A program made the translations under genes and the position numbers. Under the pieces are notes generated by a model. The model ran no database searches. It was given only the letters and a program-made list of their open reading frames with translations, and was not told the origin of the DNA. 64,000 nucleotides of DNA, taken from positions 251,908,484 to 251,972,483 of the forward strand of contig CP136064.1 in the NCBI GenBank assembly GCA_032622095.1, in the 5' to 3' direction. The stretch is from Siphonodentalium dalli. Lineage: Eukaryota > Mollusca > Scaphopoda > Gadilida > Siphonodentaliidae. This document shows, one piece after another, positions 45,370 through 56,842 of this stretch (position 1 is its first letter; every line of letters begins with the position of its first letter).

Positions 45370-46080
45370 TCCGGGCTATTAAAAAACCAAATTTCAAGTC
45401 GATAGCTCCACCCGTTTCCGATATCTGGTCTGCGCATGCGCGAAGCTGGCGTCGCACGGGCTCCGCGACCCGATAAAATTCGTATCCGGGGCAAGATACA
45501 TTCACATAGCAAATTTCAAGTCGATAGCTCCACCCGTTTCCGAGATCTCGTCTGCGCATGCGCTGCACGGGCATCGCACGGGCTCGCCAATACGACAACG
45601 ACCACCGCCTGGTCAAACTACACACACGTACCAAGTTTCGTCCCGATCGGTCGAGAATCGTAGATTTGTGCGAAGCGGGCGCCGCATGGGCTCGCCAATA
45701 CGACAACGACGACCGCCTGGTCAAACTACACACACGTACCAAGTTTCGTCCCGATAGCTCCACCCGTTTCCGATATCTCGTCTGCGCATGCGCGAAGCTG
45801 GCGTCGCACGGGCTCGGCAAGATACATTCACATACCAAATTTCAAGTCGATAGCTCCACCCGTTTCCGAGATCTCGTCTGCGCATGCGCGAAGCTGGCGT
45901 CGCACGGGCTCGGCGACCCGATAAAATTCGTACCCGGAGCAAGATACATTCACGTACCAAATTTCAAGTCGATAGCTCCACCCGTCCACCGCCTGGTCAA
46001 ACTACACACACGTACCAAGTTTCGTCCCGATCGGTCGAGAATCGTAGATTTGTATAAATGACATACATACAGACAGACAG
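45370..46080 (+). repeat. 120-bp tandem repeat with TGCGCATGCGC
   Basis: CAAATTTCAAGTCGATAGCTCC recurs near 45388, 45509, 45835 and 45957, a period of about 120-121 bp, mixed with a second unit type (TTTCGTCCCGATCGGTCGAG). Long Arg/His-rich frames on both strands are by-products. It ends in (CAGA)n. Confidence 0.85.
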
Positions 46081-46149
46081 ACAGACATACAGACAGAGGT
46101 CTTCAAAATATATATGAGATTTCTGACTTCGCATGCAGATGGCCCCTTC

Positions 46150-46505
46150 ATATACATACGGGAAGCCAATTGACATTTAATAGATAATTGAGCTTAAGCG
46201 CAATAAGGAATATCTAGTTGCACTTTTAAGCGCAGGACTATTCGTATTGTGCTTAAGCGCAATAAGAGCTAATTGCACTTGAGTGCAATTAAAAATCTTC
46301 ATTATTGCGCTTCCATAAACTCCCTGTAATTCAAATGATGTAGTCCATATTGCAATGGGTATAGTTTATTGGTGACATGGTGACTTGTCCACATTGCAGA
46401 ACTATTTGGATTCTACTATTTGCAGAGGGAGATATTAATTGCACTTAAGCACAATAAAGATGAAATTATGCTCAAACGCAATAAATAACTAACATATTAT
46501 TGGTC
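46150..46505. repeat. GCTTAAGCGCAATAA repeat region, left part
   Basis: Many degenerate copies, in both orientations, of GAGCTTAAGCGCAATAA and AATTGCACTT. The region resumes at 47022 after the MITE. Confidence 0.6.
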
Positions 46506-46509
46506 TTAA

Positions 46510-47017
46510 AGGTGGATTATCTCTTTGTAAACATGTTTTATATAGTTACCGGAGAATAAAATATTAGATCTGAATCGAAGACTCCTGTCCAGAAATGCTT
46601 CTATCGATTATTATTAATTTTATTTCGAATATTTTCCAGTCCAGAAAGGCGTAGTTGTTTAGCTAACGAACAATAGTGGTAACCAGAAATTTTATTGTAC
46701 AATTTTGTCACACATGAACGTTAACTATACTCATTATCGCTTATAACTATGGAACAAAACAATACAAACAATCAATCTGGGACATTTGACTTTTGGTTGC
46801 GTAGCCATAGGAACAGCCCAGTGCTCTATATCGCAATATGGTAGCATCCGAATGGTCTGTTATAAAAATAGACACATAAACCGTCCCGATTAAATATTCG
46901 AAATAAAATCAATATTAATTGATAGAATCCTTTCCGGACAGGGGTCTTCAGTTCATATTTATTATTTTATACCCACGCAACTATTTAAAATTTGTTATTT
47001 AAAGAGATAATCCATCT
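46510..47017. mobile_element. TTAA-MITE family B, copy 1 (508 bp)
   Basis: TTAA at 46506-46509 and 47018-47021. The ends are AGGTGGATTATCTCTTT and AAAGAGATAATCCATCT, with inverted subterminal blocks GTATAAAATATTAGAT, CCGGAAA.GCTTCTATC and TTTATTTCGAATATT. It is inserted in the GCTTAAGCGCAATAA region. Confidence 0.85.
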
Positions 47018-47021
47018 TTAA

Positions 47022-47140
47022 ATGCAATCCCTAATTGAGCTTAAGCACAATAATGGAAAACCTAATTCAGGTTAAACGCAATAAGTGAAGATCTTTTTGC
47101 ACAGAAGGAATATCTAATTGCGCTTATTGTTTTGGGAGTG
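47022..47140. repeat. GCTTAAGCGCAATAA repeat region, right part
   Basis: GAGCTTAAGCACAATAATGG and TAATTGCGCTTATTG continue the motif of 46150-46505. Confidence 0.55.
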
Positions 47141-47989
47141 ACCCACGAAAATATTGCTTTATGATTTTTGATAGCTGTTCTTAGTTAAAAAAGCAGGTCT
47201 TTATATTGAGAAAAAAGAAATTTCTTATTTAAGTAAAAGACTTAATAAAATAATTTTTCCGCAGTTAAAATCACTTTCTACGTAAATATAATTGTATGAC
47301 ATACATGGGAATATTTGGAATAATGTTAGTTATTCCTGCTGTCTACTTGAACATATGGTTTGGTCTGGCTGAATGATAGCAAACGTTTTCATTTTCTTAT
47401 TAGATTAGAAGCAAGTCATGCATTTCTTATAGGTGTTTTATTCTTGTTCTATAAAATCTTTTTTTTTCTAAAATCAGGAACGAAATCACACTACCACTTT
47501 TTCTGACACAAGAAAACATTGCTTACTTTCCAAAACTGTTTTAAAAAAATCAGAATAAAAACGTATCGCTTTCACTAATCACTTTCTAAACACAAGCACA
47601 AAATTCTTGCTTTCTAATGGGTGTTCTTATAAGCTAGAATGTTTCTCTTATTTCTAGAAAACAATTATAGACAGCAGAATATGTGATAAATTTGAATAAC
47701 GTTTTCTAAACGTGTTCTAAGAATATTATTTATTAAAATTAAAACATAAATCTCGAATGAAGAAATATTTTCTTGGTAGAAAATAGTTTCGGTATAAGTG
47801 TCTACTCGTTCCCGCCCATACGCAGTAGAAGGACATGGACAACCCCGGAATAAAGATGGGTGTTGAAACCACACATAGTGTACTATTTCCAAAATAAAAT
47901 ATCACATTAAATAAGACTACACAAAATAGTGATGTCTCTCTGTAACGGAGTGGATACTTATTAGTATTATCATTTTAAACATCCATATT
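47141..47989. other. No gene seen
   Basis: AT-rich. A 75-codon minus frame at 47665-47892 has no features. Confidence 0.45.
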
Positions 47990-48256
47990 TTAACGGTGGA
48001 TTATCTCTTTGTAAACATGTATTATATAGTTACCGGGGTATAAAATATTAGATTTGAATCGAAGACTCTTGTCCGGAAATGCTTCTATCGATTAATATTA
48101 ATTTTATTTCGAATATTTTCTGGTCTAAAAAGGTGTGTTTGTTCACCTAACGAACAATAGTGGTTACCGTTAACAGAGACCAGAAATTATATTGTGCAAT
48201 ATTTTCACAAATAAACGTTAATTATACTCATTATCGCTTATATATGTGGAACAAAA

Positions 48257-51200
48257 TGAAAGTGTCAATGACACTGTAGCTCAACTTGGAAAGGGAATAA
48301 TTTAATGTGTTACTGTCGATGGAGTTATTAGGAATGTGGAAAGTTGAATGTCTAATACTAGTTTATCAACATGAAGAGATATATATATACATGTATATAA
48401 AAGTAAAATCTAAGATGGTTGCTGGTTGCTATGTTTTCCAACAATTCAAAAACATTTGATATCTTTAGTCATGCAAAAAGTAGAATCCAAAATGGCCGCT
48501 GGCAGCCATGTTTTAATGCCGAATAACCCCAAAATAACTCGTTCCCATCTACACGTCAATTTCAACAGCCATGACAAATGTTATGATGATCAGACTAAAG
48601 GTACGACCTGTAGCCCATGCTAAAGGATTTAGTCATACAAAGAGTAAAATCTAAGATGGCTGCCGGTGGCCATGTTTTTTTTACAGAATGACCCGTGCTA
48701 ATGGATTGAATTATGAAATCCAAGATGGCCGCTGGCAACCATGTTTTTTTTCCGAATGACCCCAAAATGACTCGTTCCCATCTACATTCAAATTTCAACA
48801 GCCATGACAAATTTTATGATGATCAGACTAAAGGTACGACCTGTAGCCCGTGCTAAAGGATTTAGTCATACAAAGAGTAAAATCCAAGATGGCTGCTGGC
48901 AGTCATGTTTTTTGGCCGAATGGCCCCAAAATGACTCGTTTCCATCTACATGTCATTATTAACATTCTTGACAAATTTTATGATGATCAGACTAAAAGTA
49001 GGACCTGTAGCCCGTGCTAAAGGATTTAGTCATACAAAGTAAATTCCAAGATGGCTGCTGGCGACCATGTTTTTTGGCCGAATGACCCCAAAATTACTCG
49101 TTCCCATCTACATGTCAATATTATCATCCATGACAAATTTCATGATGATCAGACGAACAGTACGACCTGTGGCCCATGCTAATGGATTAAATGTTGAAAT
49201 CCAAGATGGCCACTGGCGGCCATGTTTTTTGTCCAAATGACCCCAAAATGACTCGTTCCCATCTACATTCCTATTTCAACAGCCATGACAAATGTTATGA
49301 TGATCAGACTAAAGGTACGACCTGTAGCCCGTGCTAAAGGCTAAAGGATTTAGTCATACAAAGAGTAAAATCCAAGATGGCTGCTGGCGGCCATGTTTTT
49401 GGCCGAATGACCCCAAAATGACTCGTTCCCATCTACATGTCATTATTAACATTCTTGACAAATGTCATGATGATCAGACGAACAGTACGACCTGTGGCCC
49501 ATGCTAATGGATTAAATTTTGAAATCCAAGATGGCCACTGGCGGCCATGTTTTTCGTCCAAATGACCCCAAAATGACTCGTTCCCATCTACATTCCAATT
49601 TCAACAGCCATGACAAATTTTATGATGATCAGACTAAAGGTACGACCTGTAGCCCGTGCTAAAGGATTTAGTCATACAAAGAGTAAAATCCAAGATGGCT
49701 GCTGGCAGTCATGTTTTTTGGCCGAATGGCCCCAAAACGACTCGTTCCCATCTACATGTCATTATTAACATTCTTGACAAATTTTATGATGATCAGACTA
49801 AAAGTAGGACCTGTAGCCCGTGCTAAAGGATTTAGTCATACAAAGAGTAAATTCCAAGATGGCTGCTGGCGACCATGTTTTTTGGCCGAATGACCCCAAA
49901 ATTACTCGTTCCCATCTACATGTCAATATTATCATCCATGACAAATTTCATGATGATCAGACGAACAGTACGACCTGTGGCCCATGCTAATGGATTAAAT
50001 TTTGAAATCCAAGATGGCCACTGGCGGCCATGTTTTTTGCCCAAATGACCCCAAAATGACTCGTTCCCATCTACATTCCAATTTCAACAGCCATGACAAA
50101 TTTTATGATGATCAGACAAAAGGTACGACCTGTAGCCCGTGCTAAAGGATTTAGTCATACAAAGAGTAAAATCCAAGATGGCTGCTGGCGGCCATGTTTT
50201 TTGGCCGAATGACCCCAAAATGACTCGTTCCCATCTACATGTCATTATTAACATTCATGACAAATTTTATGATTATCAGACTAAAATTAGGACCTGTAGC
50301 CCGTGCTAAAGGATTTAGTCATACAAAGAGTAAAATCCAAGATAACTGCTGGCGGCCATGTTTTTTGGCCGAATGACCCCAAAATGACTCGTTCCCATCT
50401 ACATGTCAAAATTATCATCCATGACAAATTTCATGATGATCAGACAAACAGTACGACCTGTGGCCCGTGCTAATGGATTAAATTTTTAACTCCAAGATGG
50501 CCACTGGTGGCCATGTTTTTTGTCCGAATGACCCCAAAATGGTTCGTTCCCATCTACATTCCAATTGCAACAGCTATGACAAATTTTATGATGATCAGAC
50601 TAAAGGTACGACCTGTAGCACGTGCTAAAGGATTTAGTCATACAAAGAGTAAAATCCAAGATGGCTGCTGGCAGTCATGTTTTTTTGGCCGAATGACCCC
50701 AAAATTACTCGTTCCCATCTACATGTCAATATTATCATCCATGACAAATTTCATGATGATCAGACGAACAGTACGACCTGTGGCCCATGCTAATGGATTA
50801 AATTTTGAAATCCAAGATGGCCACTGGCGGCCATGTTTTTTGTCCAAATGACCCCAAAATGACTCGTTCCCATCTACATTCCTATTTCAACAGCCATGAC
50901 AAATTTTTATGATGATCAGACTAAAAGTAGGACCTGTAGCCCGTGCTAAAGGATTTAGTCATACAAAGAGTAAATTCCAAGATGGCTGCTGGCGACCATG
51001 TTTTTTGGCCGAATGACCCCAAAATTACTCGTTCCCATCTACATGTCAATATTATCATCCATGACAAATTTCATGATGATCAGACGAACAGTACGACCTG
51101 TGGCCCATGCTAATGGATTAAATTTTGAAATCCAAGATGGCCACTGGCGGCCATGTTTTTTGCCCAAATGACCCCAAAATGACTCGTTCCCATCTACATT

Positions 51201-52981
51201 CCAATTTCAACAGCCATGACAAATTTTATGATGATCAGACAAAAGGTACGACCTGTAGCCCGTGCTAAAGGATTTAGTCATACAAAGAGTAAAATCCAAG
51301 ATGGCTGCTGGCGGCCATGTTTTTTGGCCGAATGACCCCAAAATGACTCGTTCCCATCTACATGTCATTATTAACATTCATGACAAATTTTATGATTATC
51401 AGACTAAAATTAGGACCTGTAGCCCGTGCTAAAGGATTTAGTCATACAAAGAGTAAAATCCAAGATAACTGCTGGCGGCCATGTTTTTTGGCCGAATGAC
51501 CCCAAAATGACTCGTTCCCATCTACATGTCAAAATTATCATCCATGACAAATTTCATGATGATCAGACAAACAGTACGACCTGTGGCCCGTGCTAATGGA
51601 TTAAATTTTTAACTCCAAGATGGCCACTGGTGGCCATGTTTTTTGTCCGAATGACCCCAAAATGGTTCGTTCCCATCTACATTCCAATTGCAACAGCTAT
51701 GACAAATTTTATGATGATCAGACTAAAGGTACGACCTGTAGCACGTGCTAAAGGATTTAGTCATACAAAGAGTAAAATCCAAGATGGCTGCTGGCAGTCA
51801 TGTTTTTTTGGCCGAATGACCCCAAAATGACTCGTTCCCATCTACATGTCATTATTAACATTCTTGACAAATTTTATGATGATCAGACTAAAAGTAGGAC
51901 CTGTAGCCCGTGCTAAAGGATTTAGTCATACAAAGAGTAAAATCCGAGATGGCTGCTGGCGGCCATGTTTTTTGGCCGAATGACCCCAACATTATTCGTT
52001 CCCATCTACATGTCATTGTTAATATCCATGACAAATTTTATGATGATCAGACTAAAAGTAGGACCTGTAGCCCGTGCTAAAGGATTTAGTCATACAAAGA
52101 GTAAAATCCAAGATGGCTGCTGGCGGCTCTGTTTTTTGGCCGAATGACCCCAAAATTACTCGTTCCCATCTACATGTCAATATTATCATCCATGACAAAT
52201 TTCATGATGATCAGACGAACAGTACGACCTGTGGCCCATGCTAATGGATTAAATTTTGAAATCCAAGTTGGTCGCTGGCGGCCATGTTTTTTGTCCGAAT
52301 GACCCCAAAATGACTCGTTCCCATCTACATTCCAATTTCAACAGCCATGACAAATGTCATGATGATCAGACTAAAGGTACGACCTGTAGCCCGTGCTAAA
52401 GGATTTAGTCATACAAAGAGTAAAATCCAAAATGGCTGCCGGTGGCCATGTTTTTTTGCCGAATTACCCCAAAATAACTCGTTCCCATCTACATGTCATT
52501 GTTAACATCCGTGAAAAAATTTATCATAATCCGATCAAAGGTACGACCTGTAGGCCGTGCCAAAAATTTAGTCATGCAAAGAGTAAAATCTAAGATGGCT
52601 GCCGGTGGCCATGTTTTTTGGCCGAACAACACCAAAATTACTCGTTCCCATCTACATGTCAATATTAACATCCATGACAAATTTCATGATGATCAGACGA
52701 ACAGTACGACCTGTAGCCCGTGCTAATGGATTGAATATTGAAATCCAAGATGGCCACTGGCGGCCATGTTTTTTTCCCGAATGAACCCAAAATGACTCGT
52801 TCCCATCTACATGTCAATGTCAACAGCCATGACAAATTTCATAATGATCCGACCAAAGGTACGACCTGTAGCCCGTGCTAAAGGAAATTGTTGACGCATC
52901 ACGCACACACACACGCACACACGCACGACGGATACCAAGCCATGACAATAGCTCAAACTTTACAAAGTAAAGTTGAGCTAA
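48257..52981 (+). mobile_element. Pearl-like (Helentron-type) element with expanded core
   Basis: It starts GAAAGTGTCAATGACACTG (a hairpin) followed by TAGCTCAACTT, and ends with (CACA)n-rich DNA and the hairpin AGCTCAAACTTTAC / GTAAAGTTGAGCT. Between them lies the satellite core. The reverse copy at 61916-62452 has the same two ends and about two core units, which fixes the element limits. Terminal hairpins plus a tandem core of about 160 bp and no target duplication match pearl/Helentron-like elements known from bivalves. No coding capacity. Confidence 0.75.
48410..52880 (+). repeat. About 160-bp satellite, near 28 units, 1,123-bp higher-order repeat
   Basis: Each unit has CCAAGATGGC.GCTGGCGGCC, CGAATGACCCCAAAATGACT, CGTTCCCATCTACATGTCA and ATGATGATCAGAC. 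Two unit types alternate (GTAAAATCCAAGATGGCTGC and TTGAAATCCAAGATGGCCAC). The block starting at 50507 recurs unchanged at 51630, a 1,123-bp offset of seven units. The 60-114-codon frames (MFFGRM or MAMFFVRM types) are by-products. Confidence 0.9.
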
Positions 52982-53240
52982 CGATACAAACAACCAATCT
53001 GACATTTGACATTCGTTGCGTAGCCATAGGAACAGCCCAGTGCTCTATATCGCAATACGGTCTCATCAGAATGGTCGGTTCTAAAAATAGTAACATAAAC
53101 GGGCCCGATTTAATATTCGAAATAAAATCAATATTAATTGATAGAAGCTTTTCCGGACATAGGTCTTCAGTTCATATCTATTATTTTATACCCACGCAAC
53201 TATTTAAAATTTGTTATTTAAAGAGATAATCCATCTTTAA

Positions 53241-53667
53241 ATGGGTACTGTACCCAAGATGTTGTTGTTGGTTTCTATAATCCCCGAGTCGGAGAATAAG
53301 GTAACAACTTTTCCATTTTTTGAAAGTCTGTTGAGTACGAAGTATTGTTACGGATGGCAAATTTACCGGAATGCAAAAATACAAATTGTCGTTGTCGAGT
53401 ATTTTTTGTACAGTTTTCAACCAAATGAATCAAATAAACATTATATTATATGCTTAGCAGTCCCATATACTCATTTAAGTTAGTGTATGGTCACTAGTCA
53501 ATGAGTGGCTTGGGTTTTCTCCCCGTATAAGCATAATGTTTCAAACGATCGTGTGTGCAATTGTTTTATTAATCCAGTATCCCTCAATTATAATTTGATT
53601 ACGTTTTGTACACGGAAATTCCAATTTTAAGAGACGCCATTTTATGGCTGGAGCCATAAAATCAATT
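53241..53667. other. No gene seen
   Basis: An 80-codon plus frame at 53241-53483 shows no domain. A short TGGCTGGAGCCA hairpin lies at 53645-53656. Confidence 0.45.
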
Positions 53668-53742
53668 TATCTTAAAATTTAATAATTTAAAAGTTAATAA
53701 TTTAATAAATTATTAACTTTTAAATTATTAAATTTTAAGATA
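53668..53742. repeat. 75-bp perfect palindrome
   Basis: Two 37-base arms (TATCTTAAAATTTAATAATT onward and its exact inverse) around a single central A, made only of A and T except one C/G pair. It could extrude a cruciform. Confidence 0.9.
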
Positions 53743-53934
53743 GCCTATTAACCTGAGCGTTTACAGAATACATCTTCGACTCAAATTACTTATATTTCTA
53801 TATAGTATCGATAATAGATCGTTGTTATCACCGGGAATTTATTGAAAATGGCGTACAGTACCCCTTTAAACTAGTTTTAACAGGTTCCCTTCGGGGGCCT
53901 CCATACACAATCAGATGACCACGTGGTCTCTTTG

Positions 53935-56135
53935 TCCTTCAGATGACGAACACCCATACGAGCGTGAGGTATATCATAAGGAATACATCATATATGGAGT
54001 CTGACAATGCATAATATGAAGAACACCGGCGATCGCCCACACGAGTGTGACGTGTATAAGGAATTCAGTCATATATGGAGTTTGACAATGTATAAGAGGA
54101 CGAACACCGACGATCGACCATACGAGAGTGACGAGTATCATAAGGAATTCAGTCATATATGGAGTCAGAATTATGCACAAGAGAATGAACACCGGTGATC
54201 GTCCATACGAGTGTGACATGTATGAAAAGGAAATCAGTCATATATGGAGTCTGAAAATGCATGAGAGCACGAACAACGACCATCGTCCATACGAGAGTGA
54301 CGTGTATGAGAAGGAATTCAGTCATATATGGAGTCTGAAAATGCATAAGAGGACGAACAGCGGCGATCGTCCACACGAGAGTGACGTGTATGAACAGGAA
54401 TTCAATCATGCATGGAGTCTGACCATGCATAAGAGGAACTGAGAAAATAATCTATTTGGAAGTGCATATATTGAGTCTGCCAACGCATAAGGGATACAAG
54501 AGAGTGACGTACATCTCAAGGAATTCAGTCATATATGGAGTCTGACAATGCATAAGAGGGCGAACACCGGCGATCGTCCATACGAGTGTGACGTGTATAA
54601 AAATGAATTCAGTCATATATGGAGTCTGAAAATGCACAAGAGGACGAAAACCGGCGATCGTCCATACAAGAGTGACGTGTATGAGAATGAATCCAGTCAT
54701 ATATGGAACTGAGAAAATAATTCTCAAAATAAGAAATATTATCTTACCTAGAAAATCGTTTTGGAAGTGAATATATTGAGTCTGCCAATGCATAAGTGAC
54801 CGGCGATTGCACACAAGAGAGTGAGGTTTATCATAAGGAATTCAGTCCTATATAGAGTGTGATAATGCATAAGAGGACGAAGATCGGCGATTGTCCATAT
54901 GAGTGTGACGTGTATAAAAATTAATTCAGTCATATATGGAGTCTAACAAAGCATAAGAGGGCGAACACCGGGGATCGTCCATACGAGTGTGACGTGTATG
55001 AGAATGAATCCAGTCATATATGGAGCCTGGCAATGCATGAGAGGAACTGAGAAAATAATTCTCAATATAAGAAATATTATCTTACCTAGAAAATCGTTTT
55101 GGACGTGAATATATTGAGTCTGCCAATGCATAAGGGACCGGCGATTGCACACAAGAGAGTGACGTGTATCATAAGGAATTCAGTCATATATAGAGTGTGA
55201 TAATGCATAAGAGGACGAAGATCGGCGATTGTCCATATGAGTGTGACGTGTATAAAAATGAATTCAGTCATATATGGAGTCTGACAAAGCATAAGAGGAC
55301 GAACACCGGCGATCGTCCATACGAGTGTGACGTGTATGAGAATGCATCCAGTCACATATGGAGTCTGGCAATGCATAAGAGGAACTGAGAAAATAATTCT
55401 CAATATAAAAAATATCATCTTACCTAGAAAATCTATTTGGAAGTGCATATATTGAGTCTGCCAACGCATAAGGGACACAAGAGAGTGACGTACATCACAA
55501 GGAATTCAGTCATATATAAAGTCTGGTAATGCATAAAAGGACGAACATCGGCGATTGTCCATATGAGAGTGACGTACATCTCAAGGAATTCAGTCATATA
55601 TGGAGTCTGACAATGCATAAGAGGGCGAACACCGGCGATCGTCCATACGAGTGTGACATGTATAAGAATGAATTCAGTCATATATGGAGTCTGGCAATGC
55701 ATAAGACGATTGTCAATATGAGAGTGACGTACATCACAAGGAATTCAGTCATATATGGAGTCTGACAAATTGACAATGCATAAGATGACGAACACCGGCG
55801 ATCGTCCACACGAGAGTGACGTGTATGAGAAGTAATTCAGTCATATATGGAGTCTGGCAATGCATACGAGGACGAACACCGGCGATCGTCCATACGAATG
55901 TGACGCGTATGAGAATGAATCCAGTCATATATGTAGTCTGGCAATGCATAAGACGATTGTCTATATGAGAGTGACGTACATTACAAGGAATTCAGTCATA
56001 TATGGAGTCTGACAAATTGACAATGCATAAGATGACGAACACCGACGAGTGTGACGTGTATGAGAATGAATACATTCATATACGGAGTTTGGCAATGCAT
56101 ATGCGGAACTGAGAAAATAATTCTCAAAATAAGAA
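53935..56135 (+). repeat. 84-bp zinc-finger-derived satellite
   Basis: Roughly two dozen 84-bp (28-codon) units read TGDRPYECDVY, about 12 residues with F and L in place, then HKRTN. This is C2H2 finger spacing with the linker TGDRPY, but the second Cys is Tyr and the second His is Asn in essentially every unit. In many units the first Cys is also Ser (YESDVY). Frames break often. About every 340 bp an 85-bp non-finger spacer (AACTGAGAAAATAATTCTC, CTTACCTAGAAAATC) with stops recurs (54438, 54712, 55047, 55385, 56107). No functional zinc-finger protein can be made. Confidence 0.85.
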
Positions 56136-56193
56136 ATACTATCTTACCTAGAGAATCATTTTGGAAGTGCATATATTGAGTCTGCCAATGTAT

Positions 56194-56842
56194 GGGCTAG
56201 AGGGGTGCGGTTTTCGGTTTTTATATCTAATTTTGGGGTGGGCCACCCTACCGCACCGTTTATTTGGTCAAAATCGGTTCATAAATACCAAAACGGCTAT
56301 GGTTGCCACTTTGGCCACCTACTGTGGCAACCGTATGGTCTAGAGGAGTGCGGTTTTCGGTTTTTATATCTAATTTTGGTGTGGGCCACCCTACCGCATC
56401 GTTTATTTGGTCAAAATCGGTTCATAAATACCAAAACGGCTATGGTTGCCACTTTGTCCACCTAATGTGGCAACCGTATGGGCTAGAGGGTGCGGTTTTC
56501 GGTTTTTATATCTAAGTTTGGGGTGGGCCACCATACCGCACCTTTTATTTGGTCAAAATCCGTTCATAAATACCAAAACGGCTATGTTTGCCACTTTGGC
56601 CACCTACTGTGGCAACCGTATGGGGTAGAGGGATGCGGTTTTCGGTTTTTATATCTAATTTTGGGGTGGGCCACCATACCGCACCGTTTATTTGGTCAAA
56701 ATCGGTTCATAAATACCAAAACGGTAATGGTTGCCACTTTGGCCACCTACTGTGGCAACCGTAAGGGCTAGAGGGGTGCGGTTTTCGGTTTTTATATCTA
56801 ATTTTGGGGTGGGCCACCCTACCGCACCGTTTATTTGGTCAA
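56194..56842 (+). repeat. 143-bp tandem repeat, about 4.5 copies
   Basis: Units start GGGCTAGAGGGGTGCGG at 56194, 56337, 56480, 56622 and 56765. Each contains GGTTGCCA...TGGCAACC, an 8-bp stem hairpin. The 60-93-codon frames are by-products. It abuts the zinc-finger satellite spacer. Confidence 0.9.

Larger units (their letters stand above)
47994..53236. mobile_element. TTAA-MITE family B, copy 2, invaded
   Basis: TTAA at 47990-47993 and 53237-53240. The ends are CGGTGGATTATCTCTTT and AAAGAGATAATCCATCT. Against copy 1 the sequence is continuous up to GGAACAAAA (48256) and resumes at CGATACAAACAA (52982). Everything between is the pearl-like element. Confidence 0.85.

Noticed and set aside
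45281-46061. Arg-rich 167- and 185-codon frames
   Set aside because: They are the two strands of the 120-bp tandem repeat.
49711-52147. Frames of 60-114 codons starting MFFGRM or MAMFFVRM
   Set aside because: They repeat with the 160-bp satellite period and are not conserved proteins.
53974-55949. Functional multi-finger C2H2 transcription factor gene, and the long hydrophobic minus-strand frames
   Set aside because: Zinc ligands are missing in every unit and frames break at each spacer. The minus-strand frames are the complement of the same 84-bp repeat.
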